DNA of 64,000 nucleotides from Nocardia sp. SYP-A9097 (GTDB lineage Bacteria; Actinomycetota; Actinomycetes; Mycobacteriales; Mycobacteriaceae), in assembly GCF_009649815.1 (NCBI RefSeq), contig NZ_WJIC01000001.1, positions 620,001 to 684,000 of the forward strand, given 5' to 3'. How positions within the stretch are numbered: position 1 is the first letter of the stretch; every line of letters begins with the position of its first letter. The position numbers were made by a program, and so were the translations under genes. The notes beneath the pieces were generated by a model. That model worked only from the letters and a program-made list of their open reading frames with translations, searched no databases and was not told where the DNA came from. This document shows, in pieces, positions 1 to 10,380 of this stretch.

Positions 1-78
1 ATGCCATTGCGGCCGCCACGCCAGGATCGGCCCGGTCATCCCGAGCAGCACAATGAGCGAGAGCAGTTCGAACGTCAC
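1..78 (-). CDS. Cation:proton antiporter, N-terminal fragment (runs off window)
   Basis: On the minus strand a GTG at 78 opens a frame of 26 codons that reaches the window edge without a stop. The residues are a short polar start followed by a hydrophobic segment (LLSLIVLLGMTGPILAW), the way monovalent cation:proton antiporters of the CPA2 (KefB/NhaP-like) family begin before their first membrane helix. A purine-rich GAGG stretch lies upstream. The gene starts 25 bases after the stop of the PKS-like gene, so the two are probably co-transcribed. Only the first 26 residues are visible, so the family call rests on one segment; another membrane transporter is possible. Confidence 0.5.
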   Translation of the reverse strand, partial: MTFELLSLIVLLGMTGPILAWRPQWH

Positions 79-102
79 GGCGGCGCCTCGGTCATTGCGT
101 CA

Positions 103-2838
103 TCATTCCCACGTGACCGGCGCGCCACCTTCCGACACGCGGGACAGCGGCTGCCATCCCACCCCCGAGAATCCGATGGTGAAATCCGTGGGATCGGCCG
201 CGGTCAGCTCCACGAGATTGGTGGCCGCCACCCGATGCAGTTCCCTTCCGGCAAACACCACGCCGCGAATCGGCGACCCGCACTCACGGATATCCTGCAG
301 TGCCGCAGCCAGATCCGCGCGATCGGCGGCATCGCTGCGGACGACCACGATCCACTCCTCCATGCCTTCGAGCGGCTCGGGCAGCGCGCGAGGGGTCCGG
401 GTCAGCACCACGACATCCCGCGCGCCGGCCTCGAGCAGCCAGCGCACCACCAGCGCCCCCGAGTCCCCGAGTCCGCCCGCCACCACATAGGTGCCCTCCG
501 CCCGAATCCGTACCTCGGGCATGGCCACGCCGACGCCCTGCATCGAAACCCTTCGGCCCCAACGCCTTTCCGGCGGTGCGACCGTCAGTGCGCCGAGTGC
601 GGACCAGTCGATCCGCCGTCCCTCCAGGTGCAGCAGACCCAGCGCGCGCAGCAGACTCGTCGCCTCGTCGACCCGGGACCCGACCGCATACGTGGACTCC
701 CGAAAGGTCACCTGCTCCCGGACGGCGGCCGTCAGCACCCCGTGCGGACCCACCTCGATCACGGTCGAAATACCCGCTGCCACAGCGCGTTCCAGCGCCG
801 CTCCGAGCTCCACCGGACCGGCGGCATTCGCGCCCCAGTAGGCCGCGTCCATGCGTGGTTCCGCACCGGCGCTCATGACCCCGTTCGCGTAGGGCCGATC
901 CGATGAATGGACGGCGATATTCGAATGCTCCGCGCGCTCCATGCCAGGGGCGGCGGAGGACGGGCGGGCAAGGTTCGCTCGGTCGTCGTTGTGTGGCTCG
1001 CCGATCACCGCGCCGCGTCGCGTGGTCGAGAATATCGGCAGCTCCGCGCGCCGCGCCGGGATGTTGCCGAGCTCCGAAACCAACTGTGGCGCAAGGGCTT
1101 GGGCGCGCGGGGCATGCGGCACTGTAATGGCTCCGGCGGCGGCACTGTCCGCGGTGATCCGCTGCGCGAAGATCGCCCGCCGATGTGCGCGCCGTACCAG
1201 TGCGTCGATATAGCGCGGGTCGCCCGAGACCGTGATCGAGGTCGGTCCGTCGACCGCCGCCACGCCGACCGCCGCCCGCATGGGATCGATCAGGCGCTGT
1301 ACCTCGGTGGGCGTGGCCTCCAGCACGGCGGCGGCACCGTCCTCGCCGATCTTCGACAGCAGCCGGCCGCGCGCCACCACCACTCGCGCCGCGACGGCCA
1401 GCGATATCGCGCCACCCACCACCGCCGCCGCGAGCTCACCGACCCCATGTCCCGCAACGGCATTCGCCCGCACGCCCCACCACGCGAGCAGTTCCGCGAG
1501 CGCCACCTGAAACGCGAACAGGGCGGGCTGTGCGAACTCCTGTCCGGGCTCCCCGGGCCCGAATCCATTGCGCGGGGTCCACACTCGCGGCCCACCGGCC
1601 TCCACCACGGCATCGGTCGCCTCGGCCAGGGCCGTCGCGAAGACCGGATATCGCGCCGCCAGCCCGCGTCCCATGCGCGCGTGCCCGCCGCCGCCCGAGA
1701 ACAGGAACAGCAGCCCGCCCGTGCGCGTCTCGGCGGTGACCCCGACGACTTCGCCGGTCTCGTCCGGGCCGCTGCCCTCGGACCGTGCGGAGCCCATGAC
1801 GTGCCGCACCATCTCCCCTGCCACGCCGCACGAATTGGTCGCCGCCGCAGAGTCATTCGGCCTACTCGCCGCGCCGGGCCGCGCTGCCGTGGCGGCATTC
1901 GAGCCACGGTGCGGTGTGGCGAGTGCGGTACCCGCCATGGCGGTGAGCTGGGTGGCCAGTAGGCGGAGTTGAGTCGCGGCATCGGTGACGTCGTGGGCCA
2001 GGATGGCGGCTCGGATGCGGTCGGGGGTGCGTCGGGCCACGGCCGCGGCGAAATCGCGCAGGGTGGGGTAGGAGGCCACCTCGGCCGCGTAGCGGCGCGC
2101 CAACTCGTGCAGGGCGTCGAGGTCTCGGGCGGACAGCGGGATGAGAAGCGGTGGTTCGGTGGCACGCGCGGGCTGGGCTCGTTGTACGGCAGTGCTTTTC
2201 GGGGCCTCAGCGGGACTGTGCACGGTTATGTGGGCGGCGGTGTCATCCGGGTGCGGGAAACCCATTCCGGCGCCGCTGAATTCGGCGTAGCGGCGGGTGC
2301 CGGTGCGCAGGGCGTCCTGCGTACGCTGCAGGATCAGGACGGCGGCGTGACCGGTCTCGGCTATGGCAATCGTCGAAAAGCCCTGGGGGAGCGTGCCTTC
2401 CGTGAGCAGCGTGAGGTCTGCACCACCCGCTATGACGAACGGCACGGATTCGTCGGCGAGCAGGCGGACCGCGGTATCGACCGCCACCAGCGGTGCGGTG
2501 CGGTCACTCGCCACCAGCAGGCTCGGGCCGTGCAGGTCCAGGGTTCGGGAGAGTTGGTGGGCGATATTGAGTGCGGTGGAGCCGAATGTTGTTGCGGTGC
2601 CGAAGACCACGCCCGCGCGTGAGCCGGGGGAGAGGTAGCCCAGGCCGGAATCGTCGAGGGCCTCGACCGCGAGTTCCAGGGTGACGCGCTGGCGCGGATC
2701 GAGTGCGGCCACCTCGTGTTCGGCGAGCGCGAACCAGTCGTTGTCGAAGGCGGTACCCGTCGACCGGTAGCCGACACCGACGATCGACACCTGGGAACCG
2801 GGTGCCTGATCGTTCGATGCTGTCGTACGCTGCCGCAC
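103..2838 (-). CDS. Type I polyketide synthase-like protein with degenerate KS and AT (probable pseudoenzyme)
   Basis: A 911-residue protein with GTG start behind a GGGGAGGA ribosome site. Residues ~15-200 resemble a shortened ketosynthase (LDPRQR, GPSLLVAS, FVIAGGADL), but where active KS domains have the nucleophile in TACSSS this one has SDRTAP, and the C-terminal KS half with the catalytic histidines is missing. Residues ~375-730 resemble an acyltransferase, yet the GHSxGE active-site motif reads GHGVGE, so the serine is a glycine. Residues ~785-890 match only the NADPH-binding half of a ketoreductase (VAGGLGDSGALV). No acyl carrier, thioesterase or complete KR is present. An active PKS is unlikely; a scaffold or regulatory role, or a decaying gene, fits better. 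The frame is open throughout and keeps neighbour-like GC. It is followed closely by the antiporter gene. Confidence 0.75.
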   Translation of the reverse strand: MRQRTTASNDQAPGSQVSIVGVGYRSTGTAFDNDWFALAEHEVAALDPRQRVTLELAVEALDDSGLGYLSPGSRAGVVFGTATTFGSTALNIAHQLSRTLDLHGPSLLVASDRTAPLVAVDTAVRLLADESVPFVIAGGADLTLLTEGTLPQGFSTIAIAETGHAAVLILQRTQDALRTGTRRYAEFSGAGMGFPHPDDTAAHITVHSPAEAPKSTAVQRAQPARATEPPLLIPLSARDLDALHELARRYAAEVASYPTLRDFAAAVARRTPDRIRAAILAHDVTDAATQLRLLATQLTAMAGTALATPHRGSNAATAARPGAASRPNDSAAATNSCGVAGEMVRHVMGSARSEGSGPDETGEVVGVTAETRTGGLLFLFSGGGGHARMGRGLAARYPVFATALAEATDAVVEAGGPRVWTPRNGFGPGEPGQEFAQPALFAFQVALAELLAWWGVRANAVAGHGVGELAAAVVGGAISLAVAARVVVARGRLLSKIGEDGAAAVLEATPTEVQRLIDPMRAAVGVAAVDGPTSITVSGDPRYIDALVRRAHRRAIFAQRITADSAAAGAITVPHAPRAQALAPQLVSELGNIPARRAELPIFSTTRRGAVIGEPHNDDRANLARPSSAAPGMERAEHSNIAVHSSDRPYANGVMSAGAEPRMDAAYWGANAAGPVELGAALERAVAAGISTVIEVGPHGVLTAAVREQVTFRESTYAVGSRVDEATSLLRALGLLHLEGRRIDWSALGALTVAPPERRWGRRVSMQGVGVAMPEVRIRAEGTYVVAGGLGDSGALVVRWLLEAGARDVVVLTRTPRALPEPLEGMEEWIVVVRSDAADRADLAAALQDIRECGSPIRGVVFAGRELHRVAATNLVELTAADPTDFTIGFSGVGWQPLSRVSEGGAPVTWE

Positions 2839-3024
2839 AGGAAAATCCTCCCCGTGGTCCGGCGACGTGTGCGCCGGGGTACCTTCGGCGATTCTGCCGA
2901 ACTTTCGCCTCGCCCAGAATAGCTTTCGCGCAGGTGGGTCGTGACCAACCGCAGCCCGCCACCCATGACCATGGGTGGCGGGCCGGGTGGCTCCGGAGCA
3001 GCCGGTGCCGGGGAATTCCCTCGG

Positions 3025-3198
3025 CTACGACGCCTTCGCCGCGTGGAGGTGAATGGGGTGTTCCAGATCGGCCGGTGTGGCGTGCAGGCTGAAGAACCGT
3101 AACGCTAGGTTCACGGCGTCTTGTTCGGTGTCGACGCCTGAAATGGCCATGGTCCGCCGTACCGCGTCATCGTCGAGATAGATACGAGTGATTGCCAT
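3025..3198 (-). CDS. VapB-like antitoxin, orphan
   Basis: A 57-residue protein. The ATG at 3198 was chosen because GGAGGTG lies 6-7 bases upstream; a longer frame extends upstream but has no ribosome site and runs through the hairpin at 3272-3302. The start MAITRIYLDDD and the following helix-rich stretch with DAVNLALRFF match the short ribbon-helix-helix antitoxins of the VapB (DUF2191-like) type, which repress their own promoter and neutralise a PIN-domain RNase. No PIN toxin gene lies next to it on either strand: downstream is a gap and then the PKS-like gene. It may be a solitary regulator or the remains of a toxin-antitoxin pair. Confidence 0.7.
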   Translation of the reverse strand: MAITRIYLDDDAVRRTMAISGVDTEQDAVNLALRFFSLHATPADLEHPIHLHAAKAS

Positions 3199-3271
3199 TT
3201 CGGCACCTCCGCCACGTCGGACTGTCGTTAAAGCATGACGTATCGGCGGGCTCCGGACACCCGAAATGGCC

Positions 3272-3302
3272 AGAGCCCTTGGCAAGTTCTGCCAAGGGCT
3301 CT
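3272..3302 (-). terminator. Perfect 13-bp hairpin terminator after the nitronate monooxygenase gene
   Basis: AGAGCCCTTGGCA and its exact reverse complement flank a 5-base loop, 55 bases past the stop of the monooxygenase gene. There is no long U-tract, as is common in actinomycetes. It separates that transcript from the small antitoxin gene downstream. Confidence 0.8.
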
Positions 3303-3356
3303 TAGCGAAAATTCTCAAACCGTCTATTGCGGTGGTGAGAAGATTCGGGGTGATCG

Positions 3357-4442
<1,086 letters not shown>

Positions 4443-4611
4443 TTACCTGGGGATAACTCCACGCGGGCCGCCACGCTATCGAGGCCAATTTGTGCCGTCT
4501 GAGCTGCGGATTGAATCGATGACAAACATTCATCAGAACCTTCTCTGTAACCCTTGTCACGCCAAGAAGTTAGTTGGTATTCTCGCGGACGACCAGACGG
4601 AAGGACACAGC

Positions 4612-6171
4612 ATGACCACAGGTTTCCGGCCGCTCGACGAGCCGATCCGGTCCAGGCGCAATCACTGGGTCAACCAGGTCGCCGGGCACGCGGCCATGCG
4701 GCCGGACCATGTTGCCTTCCGGTTCAAGGGCGTGGACACCACGTGGAAGCGGTTGCACGAGCGTGCGGAGAAATTCGCCGACGCGCTCGCCCGTCGCGGG
4801 ATCGGGTTAGGCGACCGCGTGCTCATCCTCGCCCTGAACTACACCGAGTACATCGAGGCCGTCATGGGCATCAATGCCCTCGGGGCCATCGCCGTGCCGG
4901 TGAATTTCCGGCTCACTCCGCCGGAGGTCGCCTATATCGTGGGCGACTCCGGCGCGAAGGCCATTGTCACCGATGTGCCGCTGCAGCCCTTGGCCGTCGG
5001 TGTCGCCGGACAGGCGGACGGCCTGGACACCATCGTGGTCATCAACGGGCAGACCGGTGACGGCGTCCTCGGTTTCGAGGATGCACTCGCCGAGGCGGGC
5101 GAACCCCATGCGCCACTGGACATTCCGGAGGACACCCCGGCGCTGATCATGTACACCTCGGGCACCACCGGCCGCCCCAAGGGTGCGGTACTGTCCTACG
5201 CCAACCTGAACGCGCAGGCCCTCACCTGTCTGCGCGCCATGGAGATCACCCCCGATTCCATCGGCTTCTGCAGCTCCCCGCTCTTCCACATCGCCGGATT
5301 GGGCAGCCTCACACCGTATTTCATGCTCGGCGGCAAGACCGTGCTGCATCCGCTGGGCGCGTTCGACGCCACCGATTTCCTGGACGCCATCGAAGCCGAG
5401 CAGGCCACCGCCGCCTTCTGCGTACCCGTACAGTGGCAGCTCATTTGTGAGGAACCCACCGTCAAACAGCGCAAACTGGCGCTGCGGGCGCTGTGCTGGG
5501 GCGCGGCCCCCGCCTCCGACACGGTGCTGCGAGCCATGGCCGACTGCTTCCCCGACGCCATCAATGTCGCGGTCTTCGGCCAAACCGAAATGTCGCCCAT
5601 CACTTGCGTTCTCGAAGGCGCGGACGCCCTCACCAAACTCGGCTCGGTAGGCAAACCCATCCCCACCATCCAGGCCCGCATAGTCGACGACGAAATGAAC
5701 GACGTCGCCCCCGGAACCATCGGCGAAATCGTCTACCGCGGCCCCACCATGATGCAGGGCTACTGGAACAAGCCCGAAGCCACCGTCGAAGCCTTCCACG
5801 GCGGCTGGTTCCACTCCGGCGACCTCGTCCGCGCCGACCCCGAAGGCTTCATCTACGTTGTCGACCGCAAAAAAGACATGATCATCTCCGGCGGCGAGAA
5901 CATCTACTGCGCCGAGGTCGAAAACGTCCTCTACGCCCACCCCAAAATCCACGAAGCAGCGGTAATCGGCCGCCCCCACGAAAAGTGGGGCGAAGTCCCG
6001 GTAGCAGTGGTCGCCCTGATCGAGGGCGTCAACGACCTGACCCTGGAGGAAATAACCCCCTTCCTGAACGAATCCCTGGCCCGCTACAAACACCCCAAGG
6101 ACCTGGTCATCGTCTCCGAACTCCCCCGCAACGCCAGCGGCAAGGTCCTCAAGGTAGAACTCCGCAAGTAG
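4612..6171 (+). CDS. fadD5: Fatty acyl-CoA synthetase, FadD5-like
   Basis: A 519-residue member of the adenylate-forming ANL superfamily. The ATG at 4612 follows GGAAGGA; an upstream ATG at 4519 would add a tail with no family counterpart. Motifs in order: MYTSGTTGRPKGA (P-loop-like A3, about residue 180), FGQTEMSP (A5), GWFHSGDLV (A7), DRKKDMIISGGENIY (A8) and the catalytic lysine in NASGKVLK near the C terminus. It activates a carboxylic acid with ATP and joins it to CoA. The start, length and the sequence around RRNHWVNQ and HAMMQPD-like regions resemble mycobacterial FadD5, the ligase next to mce1. Here there is no mce operon in view. Codon use shifts to unusually C-rich third positions in the last third. 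Confidence 0.85.
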   Translation: MTTGFRPLDEPIRSRRNHWVNQVAGHAAMRPDHVAFRFKGVDTTWKRLHERAEKFADALARRGIGLGDRVLILALNYTEYIEAVMGINALGAIAVPVNFRLTPPEVAYIVGDSGAKAIVTDVPLQPLAVGVAGQADGLDTIVVINGQTGDGVLGFEDALAEAGEPHAPLDIPEDTPALIMYTSGTTGRPKGAVLSYANLNAQALTCLRAMEITPDSIGFCSSPLFHIAGLGSLTPYFMLGGKTVLHPLGAFDATDFLDAIEAEQATAAFCVPVQWQLICEEPTVKQRKLALRALCWGAAPASDTVLRAMADCFPDAINVAVFGQTEMSPITCVLEGADALTKLGSVGKPIPTIQARIVDDEMNDVAPGTIGEIVYRGPTMMQGYWNKPEATVEAFHGGWFHSGDLVRADPEGFIYVVDRKKDMIISGGENIYCAEVENVLYAHPKIHEAAVIGRPHEKWGEVPVAVVALIEGVNDLTLEEITPFLNESLARYKHPKDLVIVSELPRNASGKVLKVELRK

Positions 6172-6371
6172 AACGGGTGTGAAAACCGGTCGATCAGTCT
6201 CACATCAACAACACATGCTGGGACGGGAAATGAAGACATGGTTCGTAGAGTTCTCGGCTACGTTGCCTGACGACGTGGAAGGCTTCGGGACGCGGTCTCG
6301 GCCGTACCGATGAATTTCGGGTGGATTCGTCGTCGATAACTCTGGATGTTCCGACGGACAGGAGTTCAGGG

Positions 6372-7178
6372 ATGACGAGACCGTTTCGATTCGGGGTTGT
6401 TGCTCCGCTCAGGGGTGATGTGCCTACGTGGCGCGATCGGGCGCGGCGGGTTGCCGATAGTGGGTATTCGACGTTCTTGGTGCCGGACTTTCCGCTGATG
6501 CAACCGGCGCCCGGGCCCATGTTGGCCGCTGTCGCGGCGTTGACCGATTTGCGGGTGGGGTCGTGGGTTTATGCCTCTCCTTTGCGGCCGGCTTGGTTGA
6601 CGGCTTGGGAAGCGCATTCGTTGTCGCTGCTGACCGAGGGGCGGTTCGAGATGGGGATCGGGACCGGGAGGCCGGGGATCGAGGACGAGCTTCGGGATAA
6701 GGGGATGCCCGCTGTGCCGCCGCCGCATGAGCGGTTGGCTCAGGTGCGGGAGACCGTTGGGCGCCTGCGGGAACTCGATGGCCCGGATCGGCATACGCCG
6801 GTGGCGATGGCCGTGTACGGGCCGAAGGCGCGGGCGTTGGCGGCTGAGGTCGCCGACACGGTGACCTTTGTGCTGGGGGATCAGCCTCGGGGTGAAGTCG
6901 CGCGAATGGCACACGACTTTCGTGCGCTTCCGAATATCGAACTCGCGCTTGCGGTTCCAGTTATCGGGGATGCGGTCGCGCCGCATATGGCACCGCCGAA
7001 TACCGATACCGCCGCACTGCGCGCCGCGGACGCGATGACCGTACTGCCGGATGATCCGGCGGCCGCCATCGAGGAAATTCAGCGGCGGCGTGAGGAGATG
7101 GGTTTCTCCTACTTCGTTTTCGGTGCCGACTTCGCCGAGAGGTTCGCTCCGGTCGTGGCCAAGCTGGCCGGACAGTAG
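6372..7178 (+). CDS. LLM-class (luciferase-like) F420-dependent oxidoreductase
   Basis: A 268-residue protein starting at ATG 6372 with AGGAG seven bases upstream. It has the luciferase-like barrel signature: FRFGVVAPLRGD, ARRVADSGYSTFLVPDF, then AWEAHSLSLLTEGRFEMGIGTGRP around residue 90, which is the classic LLM cofactor-site segment. Family members in actinomycetes use reduced F420 (or FMN) to reduce or oxidise a range of small molecules; the substrate cannot be read from sequence. It follows the fadD5-like gene by 200 bp and converges on the flippase-like gene, leaving only 10 bp between stops. Confidence 0.8.
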   Translation: MTRPFRFGVVAPLRGDVPTWRDRARRVADSGYSTFLVPDFPLMQPAPGPMLAAVAALTDLRVGSWVYASPLRPAWLTAWEAHSLSLLTEGRFEMGIGTGRPGIEDELRDKGMPAVPPPHERLAQVRETVGRLRELDGPDRHTPVAMAVYGPKARALAAEVADTVTFVLGDQPRGEVARMAHDFRALPNIELALAVPVIGDAVAPHMAPPNTDTAALRAADAMTVLPDDPAAAIEEIQRRREEMGFSYFVFGADFAERFAPVVAKLAGQ

Positions 7179-7188
7179 GCGGGTGTGC

Positions 7189-9558
7189 TCAGATCATGTC
7201 GTTCTTGGTGAGCCAGCGCATGATGGGCCAGCCGCAGAAGACCGGCAGCCAGCAGGTGAGGACTCGGTAGAGGAGGACGGCGGGGACCGCGATGGTCGCC
7301 GCTACTCCGAAGGCTGCGAGACCACCGATCAAAGCGGCCTCGACTGCGCCTACACCGCCGGGTGTCGGAGCGGCTGATGCCAGGGTGCCGCCGATCATCG
7401 TGACAATGGTGACCGTCACGAAAGTTGTACTGCCGCCGAAGGCTTCGATACTCGCCCAGAGGGCCAGGGCCATACCCAAAGTGGTGGTGGCGCAGCCGCC
7501 TATGATCATGGCCAGGCGGGCCGGGCGGCGGGCCAGGTCTTTCAATTGCGCCAGGACGTCTGCCAATTGCGGGCGCACCTCGTGCACCAGCCAGCGGCGG
7601 ATCTTGGGGACGAACATGGTTACGCCGACCAGGCCGAGTAGGGCGCCTGCCACGAGATAGAGGACCGTCGCGCTCGGGACGAAATGCGAGAGGTTCGTCG
7701 AAACACCCGCTGCCACACTGAAGAACAGCAGCAGCACCAGGTGGGTGACGACCTGGATGGTCTGTTGCAGCGCGACCGCCGCGGTGGCCCGCACCGCGCC
7801 CAGGCCGCTCTTCTGCAGGAAGCGCACGCTCAGCGCCAGGCCGCCCACGCCCGCCGGGGTGGTGGTCGCGGCGAAGGTGTTGGCGACCTGCATGAGCAGC
7901 AGGTTGCGGAAGTTGACTTCTTCGGATGCGCAGGCCCACAACGCCATTGCCGCACCGAGATAGGTCAGGGCAGAGACGGTGAGGCCCAGTGCCGCCCACC
8001 ACCAGTTCGCCTGTTGTAGTTCGGAGAAGAAGCCGGGTGCGGCGCTGATATACGGGTACGCCACGTACACCAGGCCGATGAGCAGTACCAGTTGAATGAA
8101 CTGGTTGCGGGAGAACCGGGTGATGCGCGCGGCCTCGATCTTGTCCTGATCGGTCTGGACCGCCACCTCGTCGCGGGTGGCCTTCATGAGGTCGCCGGCA
8201 TCGGGCACCGAATGCCGAACCTGTTCGGGGATAGCCGTTTTGGTGAGCCGCCGGGAGGCGCTGAGTACCCGATGCGGCCCCATCAATTCCAGGGCGGTGC
8301 GCACGGCGGTCTCCGGACCGAACAGTGCCGCCGAGGTGAGCAGCAGTTGCGCGATATCGGATTGGAACCGCACCTCGTAGGTGCCGAACTCGGACATCAT
8401 GAAACCGCCGAATCGCACCTCGCCGTCCACGATTCGAATATCCTCGGCGCGTAGATCACCGTGCGAGATCTGTGCCTCGTGCAGGGTTTGCAGCGCCTGC
8501 CACACCTTGACGAGCATCTTCTCGCCGTCCGCGGCGGAGAACAGTTTACCGCGAGGCACGGTGTGCGCGTACATCATCCAGCCGCGATCCAGTGCGGCGA
8601 CGGTCAGCGGCCGGTTGCTGCCCAGCCCGAGATCACCGATGGCGATACCCATGAGCGCGCGATGCTCGACCGCGCGCCGCATGGAGGCGAAGAGGGTCGG
8701 ATACTCGCCGGGCCGAATCGTCAACCAGCGCCGCAATTGTCGCAGCGCGCTGCGGCTGCGCTGGTTCTGCCCGTACATCTCCACGGTCAGCGAGTCGGCC
8801 TCGGTTTTGGCCGAGAGCACCAGCGGCCCGCGCCCGGCCGGACGCACCACATGGAATGCCGTCACCTGAAAACCGCGGCGCGCCAACACCCGTACGGCCG
8901 CGTCGAGCGGAACCTCCAGTGCGGGCGTGCCGACCACCAGCACGATGATCGCGCCCACCAGCCAGCCCACCGCGAGTCCGAGCAGGGCGCGCGCGGGCAC
9001 CACCAGCGACACCACCAGGTGGATCGGCACGAAGGCCAGCAGCAGCGTCCACCACCAGCGCCGCCAGCGTGCGGGCAGCCACGGGCTCGCCACGGTGAGC
9101 GTGGCCGCCAGCATGGCGATCCAGCGTGGATCGTCCAGGAATTGCGACAGGAAGGTATTGACCTGCTCGGGCTCGGACAGATGCCAGCGCGGCGCGCTGA
9201 ATCCGGTGTCGGTCATGGAGAACAGCAGCAGCGCGATCAATCCGGCGGACAGGAAGCCGCCCAGCAGTTTCCACTGCCGACTCCAGATGAGCCGCACCAG
9301 AATCGCGAACGGCAGCGCCAGAATCGCTATGCCGTACAGGATGTAGACCAGATTGGACTGCTCCGGCGTCAGGAATCCGACAATGTCGGAGACCGAGCGC
9401 TCCAGCGCCTCCCACTGCGGGCGGGTGATGAGTGAGCCGGTGATGATGACGGCGGTCAGCACCGCGGACAGCACGACACGCAGAATGTCGCTGGTCCGCC
9501 GGATCCGCGGCTGCAGCAGGCTGCCGGAGACAGGAATTTCCCGTCCGTCGACTCGCAT
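7189..9558 (-). CDS. Membrane protein fusing a kinase-like domain to a lysylphosphatidylglycerol-synthase-type flippase domain
   Basis: A 789-residue protein in three parts. Residues ~25-215 hold several membrane segments. Residues ~245-440 form a soluble domain resembling ABC1/RIO/lipopolysaccharide-kinase folds: ISHGDLRAEDI at 364-374 mimics the catalytic loop HxDxxxxN, but the expected DFG is replaced by RFGG, so it is probably a pseudokinase or an unusual phosphotransferase. Residues ~485-785 contain about seven helices of the UPF0104/MprF-N flippase family, including TTPAGVGGLALS and PTPGGVGAVEA, the two PGG/AGVG loops typical of that family. Related actinobacterial proteins are thought to move lipids across the membrane; the substrate is unknown. 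The divergent SGNH hydrolase gene shares its upstream region. Confidence 0.75.
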   Translation of the reverse strand: MRVDGREIPVSGSLLQPRIRRTSDILRVVLSAVLTAVIITGSLITRPQWEALERSVSDIVGFLTPEQSNLVYILYGIAILALPFAILVRLIWSRQWKLLGGFLSAGLIALLLFSMTDTGFSAPRWHLSEPEQVNTFLSQFLDDPRWIAMLAATLTVASPWLPARWRRWWWTLLLAFVPIHLVVSLVVPARALLGLAVGWLVGAIIVLVVGTPALEVPLDAAVRVLARRGFQVTAFHVVRPAGRGPLVLSAKTEADSLTVEMYGQNQRSRSALRQLRRWLTIRPGEYPTLFASMRRAVEHRALMGIAIGDLGLGSNRPLTVAALDRGWMMYAHTVPRGKLFSAADGEKMLVKVWQALQTLHEAQISHGDLRAEDIRIVDGEVRFGGFMMSEFGTYEVRFQSDIAQLLLTSAALFGPETAVRTALELMGPHRVLSASRRLTKTAIPEQVRHSVPDAGDLMKATRDEVAVQTDQDKIEAARITRFSRNQFIQLVLLIGLVYVAYPYISAAPGFFSELQQANWWWAALGLTVSALTYLGAAMALWACASEEVNFRNLLLMQVANTFAATTTPAGVGGLALSVRFLQKSGLGAVRATAAVALQQTIQVVTHLVLLLFFSVAAGVSTNLSHFVPSATVLYLVAGALLGLVGVTMFVPKIRRWLVHEVRPQLADVLAQLKDLARRPARLAMIIGGCATTTLGMALALWASIEAFGGSTTFVTVTIVTMIGGTLASAAPTPGGVGAVEAALIGGLAAFGVAATIAVPAVLLYRVLTCWLPVFCGWPIMRWLTKNDMI

Positions 9559-9753
9559 GTCCTATGGGCGCTTTCGGATCGTGGGAACGACTGCGGTCCC
9601 ATGGTCGGCTCGGGGTGGGGTGTCCGGTCGGCGGCAAGCCGACTTTCCAACCCGCCGGTTACCGTAACCCGTCGCGGACTCCGATCGGGACGACCCCGCC
9701 CGCCGCGCCGACATGTCGTGCCCGTTCGTGCCGCGCTGTGCGAGTATCGGCCG

Positions 9754-10380
9754 GTGGTACCTGATCTTCGTGTGTGTTTCCTGGGTGAGTCGTTCGTGGC
9801 GGGGATAGGTGATCGAAAATGCCTGGGCTGGGCGGGCCGTCTCGCGGTCCGCGCCGCCGCGGCCGGACAGCCGCTCAGCTACTACAACCTGGGGATTCGC
9901 CGGGAAACCAGTACCGAGTTACGCGCCCGCTGGGAGGCCGAGTGCACACCCCGGCTGCCCGCCGGAGCGGACTGTCGAGTGGTGATCTCCACCGGCGTCA
10001 ATGATTCGCAATTCGAGCACGGCCGCCTCCGCGTCGATCCCGCGGACTCGGTGGAGAACCTCGCCGCCATCCTGCGCGGCGTGCGGGAAAAAGGCTGGCA
10101 GACAATGGTCGTCGCGCCCCCGCCGAATGTGGACGAGGATCACAATCAGCGGCTGCTGGCTCTGGATGCCCGTTTCGCGGAACTCTGTGACAGCGCCGAT
10201 GTGCCGTATCTGCGTGCGCACCAACAATTGCGGGACAATCGGATCTGGATGCGCGAGGTCGCCGCCACCGACGGCTACCACCCCGACGCACCCGGCTACG
10301 AAGAATTCGCCGCACTGCTCGCACCGCACTGGCTGCGGTGGCTCGGCACGCCCGGTTCAGGACTTCCGGCGGTCGGCTGA
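9754..10380 (+). CDS. SGNH/GDSL-family hydrolase
   Basis: About 208 residues from a GTG at 9754 (start uncertain; GTGs further upstream in frame are possible and there is no clear ribosome site). FLGESFVAGIGD supplies block I with the nucleophile serine (GES in place of GDS), STGVNDSQFE supplies block III with the oxyanion asparagine, and TDGYHPDAPGYEE supplies the block V Asp and His. All four SGNH residues are therefore present. No signal peptide is evident, so it is probably a cytoplasmic esterase or lipase. Its 3' end overlaps the stop of the convergent ThrE-like gene by 24 bp. Confidence 0.75.
   Translation: MVPDLRVCFLGESFVAGIGDRKCLGWAGRLAVRAAAAGQPLSYYNLGIRRETSTELRARWEAECTPRLPAGADCRVVISTGVNDSQFEHGRLRVDPADSVENLAAILRGVREKGWQTMVVAPPPNVDEDHNQRLLALDARFAELCDSADVPYLRAHQQLRDNRIWMREVAATDGYHPDAPGYEEFAALLAPHWLRWLGTPGSGLPAVG

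Noticed and set aside
1..906. Long plus-strand open frame of ~300 codons at the window start
   Set aside because: Antisense to the PKS-like gene; its composition (Arg/His/Pro-rich, no domain motifs) is that of a high-GC shadow frame.
4807..6093. Minus-strand 428-codon open frame over the fadD5-like gene
   Set aside because: Exactly opposite an enzyme with all ANL motifs; repetitive Gly/Val/Asp composition typical of antisense frames.
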